This document shows, in pieces, positions 1-8,588 of a stretch of DNA of 64,000 bases; positions within the stretch are counted from its first letter, which is position 1, and every line of letters starts with the position of its first letter. The stretch covers positions 41,549 to 105,548 of the forward strand of contig JAIOQZ010000058.1 in the NCBI GenBank assembly GCA_021108395.1, in the 5' to 3' direction. The notes under the pieces were generated by a model. That model saw only the letters and a program-made list of their open reading frames with translations. It was not told where the DNA came from and ran no database searches. This DNA comes from Candidatus Cloacimonadota bacterium. Lineage in GTDB: Bacteria; Cloacimonadota; Cloacimonadia; Cloacimonadales; JAIOQZ01. The position numbers and the translations under genes are program-made.

Positions 1-1054
1 AAACGGTGGCTCTGGCGGTGAGCAGCGGATTATAGCCGTCTCGCGCACGGATGACGTGAACCATTCCGCGCCATATACCGCCGTCGGGCACAGACTCGGC
101 CAGAAGGTGATAGGACATCCAGATGCGGCCGTCGTCGGCCCAATTATCGCCCCAACTGTTGACAACCAGCAGCGCGCCGATTTCCCAGTCACGCATGTCC
201 ACCACGTTATCGCCATTTATGTCGATGTCGTTGGTGAATTGGCCGTCGCCGTTAATATCGACGCGAATCGAGTCGCTGTAACCGGCGAATGTCATGGCGT
301 GATTCACGCTGGGGTGCCACTCTGTCACGATGTGTTCGCCCTCATGCGGTGTGCCGGCCGCCAGTTCTTGCGACAGATAGCCGGATACTCCGCAGGCGAA
401 ATTGGCCAGTCCGCCGCTTGGCTCGCCGTTCAGGTAGTCGTTCATCCAGGCTTTGAGCGTCTCGAGGCCTTCAGGCGTACTCACCTCGATGGCCATCATT
501 TCGCTCATGCGATTGTCCATTCCCACGGAATAGCTGTCGTAGCCGTTCATCCAGCGGGTGGGGCCGCCTGCGGCAAAGTGACCGCCATATTCGGCCACGT
601 TTGGTACGCCGCCCGCGCCGATGATGTGCCAGGCGTCCCAATACCATGACCCGCCGCCACCGCCATTGTTGAGAAAGTTCCAGGTGTAGTGGGTAGGATA
701 CTGCGTGGAGATCGTGTTGGCGGCGAGTCCGCGCAGGTAGTCAATCTCGTAGGTGTAGTTGTAGCCGACGCCAGCGGCCTGAGAGCAACTGCCGCCCTCC
801 TGGGTAAAGACAGGCCGGAACCAGGGATGCAGCGTGTTGTCGAGCTCGAAACGGCGGAGCGGACGATAGCCCTGGGGCAGGCTCAAGCGGGGCAGTTCGT
901 CCAGCCAGAGAGAATCGGCGGCTGTGAGCGGACGCAGTTCGCCAACAAGCCAGGGATCGCCGTCAGGGTCGGGATTGAGGTTGCGCAGGCCTTGCGCCTG
1001 GGCGGCCACAGCGGTGACGATAAAAAGCAGCGACAGCATCGTACGGATGTTCAC
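1..1054 (-). CDS. Secreted papain-like (C1) cysteine peptidase, 3' end outside window
   Basis: Reading the minus strand from position 1054 to the window edge gives 351 codons with no stop, so the C-terminus is missing. The GTG start at 1054 is chosen because GAGGAGG lies 5 bases upstream; an in-frame ATG at 1039 is the alternative. A hydrophobic signal peptide (MLSLLFIVTAVAAQA) follows. Papain-family landmarks are QEGGSCSQA with the candidate nucleophile Cys90, NHAMTFAGY with His252 and VVNSWGDNW with Asn299, in the expected order. The usual CWAF after GSC is CSQA here. A dockerin- or calcium-loop-like stretch (DINGDGQFTNDIDINGD) sits between His and Asn. The enzyme should act outside the cytoplasm. 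Other sorting-domain proteins in the window suggest a similar tail could follow, but that part is not visible. Confidence 0.85.
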   Translation of the reverse strand, partial: MNIRTMLSLLFIVTAVAAQAQGLRNLNPDPDGDPWLVGELRPLTAADSLWLDELPRLSLPQGYRPLRRFELDNTLHPWFRPVFTQEGGSCSQAAGVGYNYTYEIDYLRGLAANTISTQYPTHYTWNFLNNGGGGGSWYWDAWHIIGAGGVPNVAEYGGHFAAGGPTRWMNGYDSYSVGMDNRMSEMMAIEVSTPEGLETLKAWMNDYLNGEPSGGLANFACGVSGYLSQELAAGTPHEGEHIVTEWHPSVNHAMTFAGYSDSIRVDINGDGQFTNDIDINGDNVVDMRDWEIGALLVVNSWGDNWADDGRIWMSYHLLAESVPDGGIWRGMVHVIRARDGYNPLLTARATV

Positions 1055-1082
1055 AGAAGCCTCCTCACAAGTTCTGCCTGCT

Positions 1083-1111
1083 ATTATGCACATAGGGTTC
1101 CAATCCGTCAA
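1083..1111 (-). promoter_or_regulatory. Sigma70-like promoter of the C1 peptidase
   Basis: On the minus strand TTGACG (1106-1111) is followed after 17 bases by CATAAT (1083-1088), about 30 bases before the GTG start. Confidence 0.6.
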
Positions 1112-1120
1112 GCTTCGCAC

Positions 1121-1154
1121 AAAAAGAAACGGGCAACGCTTCAGCGTCGCCCGT
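1121..1154 (-). terminator. Intrinsic terminator of the DUF4476 gene
   Basis: Read on the minus strand, ACGGGCGACGCT and AGCGTTGCCCGT form a 12-bp stem (one G-U pair in RNA) around a 2-base centre, 1129-1154. TTTCTTTTT follows at once. It lies 17 bases past the stop at 1171 and just upstream of the C1 peptidase promoter. Confidence 0.8.
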
Positions 1155-1170
1155 CATGCAAGCTGAGGCC

Positions 1171-1860
1171 TTACTGGTTGATGATGCCTTTCACCGCATC
1201 CTTTTCGTTGGAGTATGTGAACAGACTCAGCAAGTCGTGGCCATTTTCGGGGTCAACCACACGGGGCCAGAGCAAACGCACCACTGCAACCTGCTCGTCG
1301 CCGAAATCGAAGAGCTGCACAAGCTGGCCGATCTGGTCAACACTGAAGTAATGATGCAGCACAGCCACTTCGATGACACCCATCATATCGTCGGAAAAGT
1401 CCTCGGACTGGACGTTACGCTTGAGCTTACCGAAGTCGCTGCCGTTCATGGCCAGGGGCGCTTGCTCCAGTTCCGGTTCATCCATCTCGGCATCCATTGT
1501 CTCCCAGCCGCTGACGCTCACATCCATAGTGACGCTGGTGGACTGAGAACTCGAGCTGCTGGTGTTGAGAGTGATGGCCTGGTTGTCGGGAAGCTGCACG
1601 AGCAACGCGAATATCTCGGTGATGAGCCTTTTGGCGCGTTCCTGTTCCAGCCGCTTGAGCTGCGAGATATATTCCTGCTCGAGCAGGTCGAGCTTGTCGG
1701 CGATAGCCTCGATGACGCTGCCTGTGGTGGTGGTGCCGTCTGACTGCACATCATTGATCTCGATGCTCATGGTGGTTCCATTCACAGAGATGCTCACCTC
1801 TTCGGCAAACAACCCGCCGCAAAGAAACACTGCCAGCAAAGTAATTAACGTAATTTTCAT
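1171..1860 (-). CDS. Secreted DUF4476-domain protein
   Basis: This 229-residue protein starts at ATG 1860, where GGAGG lies 4 bases upstream; an upstream extension to 1974 is rejected because it lacks both an RBS and a signal peptide. Residues 1-19 form a signal peptide (MKITLITLLAVFLCGGLFA). A charged coiled-coil-like helix follows (LDLLEQEYISQLKRLEQERA), then a Ser-rich linker. The last 90 or so residues match the DUF4476 pattern: LAMNGSDFGKLKR, HHYFSVDQIGQLVQLF, RVVDPENGHDLLSLF. DUF4476 has no established biochemical role and is often found in secreted proteins of the FCB group. The gene has its own promoter (1882-1911) and terminator (1121-1154), so it is probably monocistronic. Confidence 0.85.
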   Translation of the reverse strand: MKITLITLLAVFLCGGLFAEEVSISVNGTTMSIEINDVQSDGTTTTGSVIEAIADKLDLLEQEYISQLKRLEQERAKRLITEIFALLVQLPDNQAITLNTSSSSSQSTSVTMDVSVSGWETMDAEMDEPELEQAPLAMNGSDFGKLKRNVQSEDFSDDMMGVIEVAVLHHYFSVDQIGQLVQLFDFGDEQVAVVRLLWPRVVDPENGHDLLSLFTYSNEKDAVKGIINQ

Positions 1861-1881
1861 TGTACCTCCATGTTTGCGTGA

Positions 1882-1911
1882 CAAATACGAAACAGACGCT
1901 CGCCTCGTCAA
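1882..1911 (-). promoter_or_regulatory. Sigma70-like promoter of the DUF4476 gene
   Basis: On the minus strand TTGACG (1906-1911) and TATTTG (1882-1887) are separated by 18 bases, 22 bases before the ATG at 1860. Confidence 0.5.
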
Positions 1912-2006
1912 GTTTATCACTGCTGAAACTTCCAGCCCGCCACTTCGTTTCACAAGAAAAAGGTTGTCAGGCATGTACAGGCATGCAAACTGAGGTTGGA
2001 GGCTCT

Positions 2007-2960
2007 ATGCGAAACTTGATGATCCTGATGATATTCACAACGTTGCTGCTGGCTGGGTGCAATTTCGACACCACCAGCAGCGGTGGGGGCAATTCGGCGT
2101 TTCTCGTCGGTGTCTCCTCGTTATCACTGAACGGCGCCCCCACGCGCATCACTCGAACCGGCGCAACGCTGTTCGTTCTCAGCGAGCCATATGATCTTGT
2201 GGCCATCGACGTGCAGGATCCCTACTTCCCCTGGGCCGAATCATCAACGTTTTCCGAGGGAATCGCGCTCGACACAAACTACAACATCACCTGCGTCATC
2301 GACGCAAACGGACTGGGGCTGTGGCAAATCGACAACGACTGGGATATGGAGGAGACAGCTTTCGTGTCCATTTCCAGCGCCACGGACGTGGACATTGTCG
2401 GCAACTACGCCTATGTGTCCAACGCCAATCTCGGCCTGCAAGTATTCGACATCACCGACCCCTGGTTTCCGCCATTCGAGGTAGGCGACAACTGGGGACA
2501 GCTCGATTGCTTTCGCCTCGAAGTGGCGGGGTCATGCGTCTATATGCTGCACCCCTACGGCATGAAGATACTCTCCTCGACGCCAGTGACCGGCCCAATC
2601 GAGATGGGCGCCTTCACCATCACCGCGCCTCTCGATGTCGCCGTACGCGGGCAATACGCCTACATCGCCCATGAGTATGGCCTCACCGTCGTTGACATAA
2701 GCGACCCCTATCATCCCAATTCGGCGGCCTCCTACGCCTCATTCGACAGCTACAACGCCATCGCGATTGCGGGGAATTACGCCTTTGTCTGCGCCGGTAG
2801 CGACGGCATCAAGCTTTTCGACATCAGCGATCCGCTCTCGCCTGTGTTGCTCGACACCTACAGCACACCCGGCGCGGCATGGGACGTTGTCACCGACGGC
2901 GTCTATGCCTATGTCTGCTGTGACGGCAGTGTGGAAACGCTACGGTTGGACGTGTGGTAG
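2007..2960 (+). CDS. Lipoprotein with LVIVD-type beta-propeller repeats
   Basis: The ATG at 2007 follows TTGGAGG by four bases and opens a lipoprotein signal peptide with lipobox LLLAGC; the longer reading from 1860 is not used. The mature protein of about 300 residues is made of repeats such as DIVGNYAYVSNANLGLQVFD, RGQYAYIAHEYGLTVVDISD and IAGNYAFVCAGSDGIKLFD. This is the LVIVD pattern of short beta-propeller blades. Such proteins are membrane-anchored, and their ligands are mostly unknown. There is no C-terminal sorting domain; the chain ends in ETLRLDVW. The same repeat type appears in the large AT-rich protein at 33594-36071, but the two genes differ in base composition and anchoring. 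No clear promoter was found in the 150 bases upstream. Confidence 0.8.
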   Translation: MRNLMILMIFTTLLLAGCNFDTTSSGGGNSAFLVGVSSLSLNGAPTRITRTGATLFVLSEPYDLVAIDVQDPYFPWAESSTFSEGIALDTNYNITCVIDANGLGLWQIDNDWDMEETAFVSISSATDVDIVGNYAYVSNANLGLQVFDITDPWFPPFEVGDNWGQLDCFRLEVAGSCVYMLHPYGMKILSSTPVTGPIEMGAFTITAPLDVAVRGQYAYIAHEYGLTVVDISDPYHPNSAASYASFDSYNAIAIAGNYAFVCAGSDGIKLFDISDPLSPVLLDTYSTPGAAWDVVTDGVYAYVCCDGSVETLRLDVW

Positions 2961-3072
2961 GCTATGGGCCTGCCACCGCAGATTTGCGCTGTCTCTGACA
3001 AGCGGGAAAACATTGGCCGCGCCAAATTTGCGGAGGGAGCTGAAAATAAATAGCATTCAGTGAAAATATTGC

Positions 3073-3101
3073 TTGTCACAGTCCACGACAATATCTAATA
3101 T
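3073..3101 (+). promoter_or_regulatory. Sigma70-like promoter of the HD-GYP response regulator
   Basis: TTGTCA (3073-3078) and TAATAT (3096-3101) are separated by 17 bases, 33 bases before the ATG at 3135. Confidence 0.55.
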
Positions 3102-3134
3102 CGAGTTCTGTAAATGCGGTGGGGGGAGAGTGCA

Positions 3135-4196
3135 ATGGACGAGAATCGCCAAATTGTTATTCTGATAGTCGATGATGACGAAGTCATCCGCGACGTTACC
3201 AAAGAGATATTGCTCGAAGAGCTGGACTGCCGTGTTGTCGAAGCGACCAACGGTCTCGAAGGCATCGAAATGGTCGATCGGTATCTGCCCGACCTAATCC
3301 TGCTGGACATCGAGATGCCGCAGCAGGATGGGTTCACCGTAGCCAAAATCGTCCGTGGCGACCCCCGCTCGTGGGACATCCCCATCATCTTCATGACCGG
3401 CCTGATAGACCAGAGCACAATCCTGCGCACGTTCGAGGTTGGCGGTAACGACTACATAAGCAAGCCCGCCTCGCCACGCGTATTGCTGGCGCGCATCCGT
3501 TCTCATCTCGAACGCAAACGCATGTCCGATGAGCTACACCTCAAGAATCGTCTGCTGATGGACCGTGAGCTGCATCTGTCAACGCTGCTTACCGAGAAAA
3601 CGAAGGAAATCCGCCTGGTCACTCTGGCCATGATCGAGGCCCTGGAAAACGCCAACCACCTGAACGATGAGGATACTGGTCTTCATCTGCGCCGAGTGGG
3701 ACACTACTCCGCGCTACTGGCGCGGGAATATGGCTGTGACCAGAAGTTCGTTAGCGATATCGAGTTGTACGCATCGTTGCATGATGTGGGTAAAGTGGGC
3801 ATCCCAGACCACATCCTCAAAAAGCCCGGCCCACTCACGTCCAGCGAGTTCAGCCTTGTCGAGAAGCATGTGGTGCTGGGGCATCAGATGATCGACCAGC
3901 CGGCTGTTGACCAAATGGCCAAGAACATCGTTCTCTATCATCACGAACGCTGGGACGGCAATGGCTATGTGCACAAGCTCGCTGGCGAGGAGATTCCGCT
4001 CGAAGCGCGCATCGTCACCGTTGCCGATGTGTATGACGCGCTTTCCTTCCAGCGGGTCTACAAGCCATCGTTCCCCGAGGTGGAAATCGAGAAGTATATG
4101 AAATCGGCATCAGGCCTTCACTTCGAGCCTGCCCTGGTCGATATTTTCTTCAACCACCACGACAAGTTCCTCGAGATTAAAGCCCACACTTCCTGA
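3135..4196 (+). CDS. Response regulator with HD-GYP phosphodiesterase-type output
   Basis: The 353-residue protein starts at ATG 3135 behind GGGGGGAGAG. Residues 8-125 are a receiver domain: acidic pocket VDDDEV, phospho-acceptor Asp58 in LILLDIEMP, MTGL and Lys110 in ISKPAS. A short coiled segment leads to an HD-GYP domain (about 160-350) with HLRRVGHYS, SLHDVGKVGIPD (His216, Asp217) and HHERWDGNGYVHKL. HD-GYP proteins hydrolyse cyclic di-GMP. Here the GYP signature reads Gly277-Tyr278-Val279, so the proline is missing while the metal-binding His/Asp residues remain. Activity is likely but not assured. A PilZ protein at 14034 could belong to the same second-messenger system. No histidine kinase is adjacent. 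Confidence 0.92.
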   Translation: MDENRQIVILIVDDDEVIRDVTKEILLEELDCRVVEATNGLEGIEMVDRYLPDLILLDIEMPQQDGFTVAKIVRGDPRSWDIPIIFMTGLIDQSTILRTFEVGGNDYISKPASPRVLLARIRSHLERKRMSDELHLKNRLLMDRELHLSTLLTEKTKEIRLVTLAMIEALENANHLNDEDTGLHLRRVGHYSALLAREYGCDQKFVSDIELYASLHDVGKVGIPDHILKKPGPLTSSEFSLVEKHVVLGHQMIDQPAVDQMAKNIVLYHHERWDGNGYVHKLAGEEIPLEARIVTVADVYDALSFQRVYKPSFPEVEIEKYMKSASGLHFEPALVDIFFNHHDKFLEIKAHTS

Positions 4197-4274
4197 TACC
4201 GCCTGTCGTCCGTGCATCTACAGGATGCGCACCTGCAAAGCGGCCTCTTCCTCACCCGCCTTTCGGTGCAATCG

Positions 4275-4787
4275 TTAGTCGAGGTACATCCCGGCGCAAA
4301 CCACATACTGCACCTCATCACTGCCGCTAACCAGCAGTCCGTAGGTCTTCTTGTCGTGCAATCCTTCCTCGTCCGGAATCGTATAGACATAGGTTGTCCA
4401 GCCGGAGCCGGCATCGAGCGCAGTCTGCACAATCTCCTTGCGGAACAGCTTGCCGTGGGCGTCCGGCTTGTCGGCCAAGTTGACGCCGATAAGCTCTGGG
4501 TTGGGATGCGCCACCATCGTGGCCGTGGTGTCATAGATGAAAGTATAGAATTCATGCTCACCGCCGGAGAACGGGTGCGTTCCACTGTTGATGGCTGCGA
4601 TGCAACCTGCGGCGTTTTTTTCGAGTGAGTCGGCGGCGGCGGCCACAAGGTCCATCACCTTCTGCTCGGTTGGCGAAGGCGCTGGAGCAGGCTCGGCGGC
4701 CTCGACGGTTTCGGCGGCGTTTTGCTGCGGCTGGCCGCAAGCAAATAACGCCAGCAATACAAAGACGGCAATGAGAATACGAATCAT
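4275..4787 (-). CDS. Lipoprotein with a single Cache (sCache_2-like) domain
   Basis: This 170-residue protein begins with a lipoprotein signal (LLALFACG) followed by an Ala/Pro-rich linker. The rest resembles a small-molecule-binding Cache domain: FYTFIYDTTATMVAHPNPEL, GVNLADKPDAHGKLF, a Trp-Tyr strand (GWTTYVYTIPD) and the closing VCAGMYLD. Such stand-alone Cache lipoproteins are thought to be periplasmic sensors or binding proteins, and no signalling domain is attached. CAGGAGG lies 5 bases upstream of the ATG. It is divergent from the DUF4388 gene, and each has a recognisable promoter in the shared 180-base gap. The ligand cannot be inferred. Confidence 0.8.
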   Translation of the reverse strand: MIRILIAVFVLLALFACGQPQQNAAETVEAAEPAPAPSPTEQKVMDLVAAAADSLEKNAAGCIAAINSGTHPFSGGEHEFYTFIYDTTATMVAHPNPELIGVNLADKPDAHGKLFRKEIVQTALDAGSGWTTYVYTIPDEEGLHDKKTYGLLVSGSDEVQYVVCAGMYLD

Positions 4788-4840
4788 AGAATCCTCCTGT
4801 TTTCCATTGTTAACAAATATTCATCTAAACCATTCATTAC

Positions 4841-4870
4841 CTTATGTTACGTCATTATCGGGTATGTCAA
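4841..4870 (-). promoter_or_regulatory. Promoter of the Cache lipoprotein gene
   Basis: On the minus strand TTGACA (4865-4870) and CATAAG (4841-4846) are 18 bases apart. The promoter is back-to-back with that of the DUF4388 gene. Confidence 0.5.
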
Positions 4871-4904
4871 GCACAAATTATCACCCTGGGCAACAAGTAA
4901 ATGC

Positions 4905-4934
4905 TTGACGAGGCATGTGTGAGTGGCATATGAT
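4905..4934 (+). promoter_or_regulatory. Promoter of the DUF4388 gene
   Basis: TTGACG (4905-4910) and TATGAT (4929-4934) are 18 bases apart, 35 bases before the ATG at 4970. Confidence 0.65.
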
Positions 4935-4969
4935 GAAAGTTGTTTTTCTCTGAATATGTGGAGGAAATT

Positions 4970-5854
4970 ATGCACAATATTCTGTTAATGGACGCCGACA
5001 AGGGAATGCTCAGCCTCACTTCGTCAGAGCTCATGGCTACACAGAAAACCGCCATCGCCGAAATCATGGCCAGAGCCGAGCATGTCGCAGAAATCCCCGA
5101 CGGCTGGCTTCGCAATAAAATCCTCACAGCCGGCAATCTCCTGACAGCCCAGTCGCTGCTTCAGAGTGAAGAGGTATCGGTGGTATTCATCAACACGTTG
5201 AGCCTCGAAATCGAGAGCATTCAGCTTATGCTGCATCTGAAGCGCTCATATCCACACATTCCTCTGGTTGTATTCACCAATGCGATTCCGACCTTCACCG
5301 ACAGAGAGATGAAGCATCATGTCGTGAGCCACTACATCGAGCGCCCCTACAACGTCAGCATGATTCAGTTGCGCATCTTCGAGATATTGCTTATACGCAT
5401 CCTCGATCCTGAATTCGTTTTCGATAGCGGCGTGGGGCTGCCCTCGCTGCTACAGCTCATCTATCTTGGCAGTCTCGCCTGCACCCTCCGCCTACAGTGC
5501 GACGAGCAGAGTGGGTTCATCAGCTTCCTGCCGGGTAACCTCGTAGATGCAGGCTGCAACGATCTGAGTGGGGAAGCCGCAATGTTGGAGCTGTTGAACT
5601 GGAAGGACGCTACAATCTACATCCAAGCTGGGAGCAGCACGCAAACAGACCTTATCCTCAAGCCTCTGCCAAAAATTCTGGCGGCTCATTTCGAGAATAT
5701 CTCGATGGACCAGCCGGAAGAAGTTGCTCGCAAGATTCGCAAAATCAAGGAATTCCTGCAATACCTGCTGGCCGGCATCAACCGGCGCGACCCCAAACGC
5801 CGTCGGCCTTCACTGTTTGGGGTATGGCGCGGGTTCACCAAAGTCGAAAAGTAG
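4970..5854 (+). CDS. Receiver-like/DUF4388 (PatA-type) signalling protein
   Basis: The ATG at 4970 sits behind GTGGAGGAA. The N-terminal 150 residues look like a degenerate receiver fold: an Asp pair near the start (LLMDADKG), a central SVVFINTLSLEIES where a phospho-Asp would be expected but Asn/Thr stand, then PLVVFTNA and YIERPYN in place of the conserved Lys strand. Residues 155-235 match DUF4388: GVGLPSLLQLIYLGSLACTL, SGFISFLPGNLVDAG, GEAAMLELLNWKDATIYI. DUF4388 domains occur in PatA-like regulators together with receivers. The protein has 294 residues, with a basic C-terminus (RRDPKRRRPS). It is probably a signalling adaptor not controlled by aspartyl phosphorylation. No partner is adjacent. 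Confidence 0.8.
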   Translation: MHNILLMDADKGMLSLTSSELMATQKTAIAEIMARAEHVAEIPDGWLRNKILTAGNLLTAQSLLQSEEVSVVFINTLSLEIESIQLMLHLKRSYPHIPLVVFTNAIPTFTDREMKHHVVSHYIERPYNVSMIQLRIFEILLIRILDPEFVFDSGVGLPSLLQLIYLGSLACTLRLQCDEQSGFISFLPGNLVDAGCNDLSGEAAMLELLNWKDATIYIQAGSSTQTDLILKPLPKILAAHFENISMDQPEEVARKIRKIKEFLQYLLAGINRRDPKRRRPSLFGVWRGFTKVEK

Positions 5855-5941
5855 CCAGCCTCTCCCGCACCTCGGCACAGTTATTCCGCACAGACACGCA
5901 AGATCAGAGGCTTGCTGCCTATTTGTGCCCGGAGCAACTTA

Positions 5942-6331
5942 CTACTTGAGGAATTTACGCAACTTGCGGCGTATTCTCAGCAGCAGATTCTTCTCTTTGT
6001 CGATAAACTCGAGCTTGTTTTCGTAGCCGCGTATTTCGGAGATATCGCTCCAGGAGTGACGGCCAAAATCGAGTTCTTCCTTCGACTTGCTGATAATGGT
6101 GATCTGGAGCGTTATGCGTTCGGCTTCAGGCCATTTCTGCGCAAGATTGAACACCTCATACATGATGAACTTGGCGTCATTTTCCGGCCCTTTATCGGAG
6201 ATAGTGAGCTTTGCGGTGAGAAGGTCGCCATAGAGTTGTTCGTCGGTTACCTTGCCAAACAACCCGAAACCGTCACAACCCAGCAACAGCAGGGCCAAAG
6301 CGAGTGGAGCAAGCCAAATCATACGTTTCAT
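5942..6331 (-). CDS. Small lipoprotein of unknown function
   Basis: This 129-residue protein has a lipoprotein signal (MIWLAPLALALLLLGCDG) and a GGGAGG ribosome site 6 bases before the ATG. The mature part is mostly mixed helix/strand with a strongly basic C-terminus (LLLRIRRKLRKFLK). It contains a hydrophobic strand, ERITLQITIISKSKEEL. I do not recognise a family. It stands alone: a TTGACG box (6384-6389) with TATACT 15 bases away (6363-6368) suggests its own promoter. No terminator was seen downstream. Confidence 0.65.
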   Translation of the reverse strand: MKRMIWLAPLALALLLLGCDGFGLFGKVTDEQLYGDLLTAKLTISDKGPENDAKFIMYEVFNLAQKWPEAERITLQITIISKSKEELDFGRHSWSDISEIRGYENKLEFIDKEKNLLLRIRRKLRKFLK

Positions 6332-6456
6332 ACACAGCCTCCCAGAATCTGATATAGTACGAAGTATAACTCGGCGTGTGTGGCGTCAACCATTTTCCGC
6401 TACAGCGGTGTGTGTGTCATGACGTCTGGCGGCCAGCGCAAGCTTGAGGGGCGCTG

Positions 6457-8523
6457 TCAGTCTTCGCCTTCCTCGCTCTCTGTCGAGTCAAACACGACCA
6501 TCTCGGCGCCGGAAACATAGCGCTCGAAGTGGAACAGGTCGTTTTCTCTGAACTTGTCGAGGATGGCATGGATGGCATCGAGCGCTCCGTTGATACGCTC
6601 GAAATAGTGGTTCTGGCGTTCGTTCAGTTGGTTGTCTTCTGTCACCAGGCTGTCGTGCAGCATATCCATGTTACCACGCAGCACCATCAGTGGTTGATTG
6701 ATCTCGTGGTTGGTGGTTATCGCCATAGCCATTATCGAGGCCTGGCGATCGAGGCGAATGATTTCATCCTGTGCCTGCTCGAGCTTCGTGAAGGACTCCT
6801 TCAGCGCCTGCATATCCTTTTTGTGTTGCGAAACATCGACCATGACGCCGACCAGGCCGCCCAGCGAGCCGTCAACATTGTAGAACACCGATTTACTGAT
6901 GCGCATATCAATTTCGCGGCCATCGGCGCGCACCACTCTCGATTCATACTCCTGGTGCTTTGTTTTCAGGAGCCGAAGGTCGTGCTGATGAAATTCTTCG
7001 GCCAGGTGGCGCGGCTGAAGGTCAAATATGCTCCGTCCGACTATCTCCTCACGAGTATGTCCCAGCAGCAGTTCAAGCTCTCTGTTGCACCCCAGGAACA
7101 CCCCGCTTGCGTCCTTGTAGAACACCGGATGCGGCAGTTGATCAAGCAGGCTCTGCAAGAAGCGGTACTGATTCTTCAGCTCGTGATTACTGCGGTTCAT
7201 CTCGAGGCTGCGCTCCTCGACAAGCTGCTGTAGATTGTCGCGATGCTGGGCCAGCTCATATTCGATACGCTTGGACTCTGTGATATCCCGAATGGTGCCC
7301 ACCAGTGTCTTTCTGCCGGTTTTGGGGTCGGTGAGCAGCGTTTTCTTGGTCGAAATGACATGAAGCTCGCCATCGCCATTGGTCAGGTCCTCGATATTCT
7401 CGTTGGCCTTGCCCGACTGAAAAACCTGGTCATCCTTTTCCCAGAAAACATCCGCCTGCTCTCGCGGGAAGTAATCGTAGTCAGTTTTGCCGATAAGGTC
7501 CTCGCGACTGACACCCATGAAACTGCACAGAGCGTCATTCAGCAATATCCAGTTGTGCTGCTCATCCTTGACGAAGACAGGGTCGGCGAGGGCGTTGAGG
7601 ATGTCGTCGAAGAACTGGCGAGACACCCGCAACTGTTCACTGGCGTCTCGTTGCGCGGTTACGTCGATATTCATACATAGTATCTCACGCACCTCGTTCT
7701 GCTCGCGGATCGGAAACATCGCCGAAAATATCCGCAGCATACGGCCATCACCCTGCCGCACATCCCATTCCCGGGTCGCAGAGGCCTCGCCGGTTTTAAT
7801 CATGCGTTTTACCAGCGACAGAAATTCTCTCCTGTCCACAGCCGACAGGCGCAGGAGGTCATGCACTGGTTCGCCCAGCGCGTTTTCGCGGGTAATGCCA
7901 TACAGCCGGGAGCTGGCATCATTCCAGTATTGCACACGGCTTTTACGGTCGAAACCCATGATGGCTACGCCGGAAGCGTTTTCGAGGACTGCGCTGAATC
8001 GGGCGATGCTGCGACGCAGCTCCTTCTCGGCCAGCAGGCGCTCGTTCACCTCGATATCGAGCTCTACGCCGGCGCGATTGAGCTCATCGGCGCGTTGTTC
8101 CATCAATCTATCGTGCTCGCTGGTGGATTGATCGAGGCGACGGCTGAGGCGGCTGACTTCGCTGTAGTCTATGAGGGAAGCGAAATAACGAAGACGCCCG
8201 TCGGTGGGGACAGCAATAACCCTGACGCGCACAAACACGCTGTGGCCTTCACGGTGGCGCAACCGCAACGACAGGAAATCGTCGGTTTCATCCTTCGCCA
8301 GGCCGGCCAGCTTGCGTTCCCAGAGTTTTCGTTCTTCGGGATGCACCAGGTCAGTAAGATGCAAGTCGCCCTCGAGGAAGGATTTGGCAGGATAGCCTGT
8401 CAGTACCGTTACGCCAGGAGAAACCCAAGCCACCGGCTCGTCAGGATTGTCACTCCAGGCGATGAGTACGACATGGCTGTCTTGCAGCAATAGGGACAGA
8501 GTTTCTTCGCCAACTGTTTGCAT
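6457..8523 (-). CDS. Four-PAS sensor with H-box dimerisation module but no kinase ATPase domain
   Basis: The 688-residue soluble protein carries four PAS/PAC units, at about 5-120, 170-295, 300-420 and 450-570 (for example VAWVSPGVTVLTGYPA, FYKDASGVFLGCNRELE). Coiled-coil linkers separate them. A helix leads to NHEINQPLMVLRGNMDML, with candidate phospho-His606. This resembles the H-box/DHp region of histidine kinases. The protein ends 82 residues later (FHFERYVSGAEMVVFDSTES) with no N, G1, F or G2 box, so it cannot autophosphorylate by itself. The same 90-residue tail closes the TPR protein at 12802-14037. It may be a phosphotransfer partner, a phosphatase or a dimerising sensor. GGGAGA precedes the ATG at 8523, and a promoter is at 8545-8573. 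Confidence 0.85.
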   Translation of the reverse strand: MQTVGEETLSLLLQDSHVVLIAWSDNPDEPVAWVSPGVTVLTGYPAKSFLEGDLHLTDLVHPEERKLWERKLAGLAKDETDDFLSLRLRHREGHSVFVRVRVIAVPTDGRLRYFASLIDYSEVSRLSRRLDQSTSEHDRLMEQRADELNRAGVELDIEVNERLLAEKELRRSIARFSAVLENASGVAIMGFDRKSRVQYWNDASSRLYGITRENALGEPVHDLLRLSAVDRREFLSLVKRMIKTGEASATREWDVRQGDGRMLRIFSAMFPIREQNEVREILCMNIDVTAQRDASEQLRVSRQFFDDILNALADPVFVKDEQHNWILLNDALCSFMGVSREDLIGKTDYDYFPREQADVFWEKDDQVFQSGKANENIEDLTNGDGELHVISTKKTLLTDPKTGRKTLVGTIRDITESKRIEYELAQHRDNLQQLVEERSLEMNRSNHELKNQYRFLQSLLDQLPHPVFYKDASGVFLGCNRELELLLGHTREEIVGRSIFDLQPRHLAEEFHQHDLRLLKTKHQEYESRVVRADGREIDMRISKSVFYNVDGSLGGLVGVMVDVSQHKKDMQALKESFTKLEQAQDEIIRLDRQASIMAMAITTNHEINQPLMVLRGNMDMLHDSLVTEDNQLNERQNHYFERINGALDAIHAILDKFRENDLFHFERYVSGAEMVVFDSTESEEGED

Positions 8524-8544
8524 TAGCGTCTCCCTGTTACAATC

Positions 8545-8573
8545 AATATACTACCAATATACCTGCCTTGCAA
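8545..8573 (-). promoter_or_regulatory. Promoter of the PAS sensor gene
   Basis: On the minus strand TTGCAA (8568-8573) and TATATT (8545-8550) are 17 bases apart, about 22 bases before the ATG. Confidence 0.55.
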
Positions 8574-8588
8574 GGTTTTTTCAGGTGA

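Noticed and set aside
1860..2006. N-terminal extension of the LVIVD lipoprotein
   Set aside because: It would bury the lipoprotein signal peptide and lacks a ribosome site; TTGGAGG supports ATG 2007.
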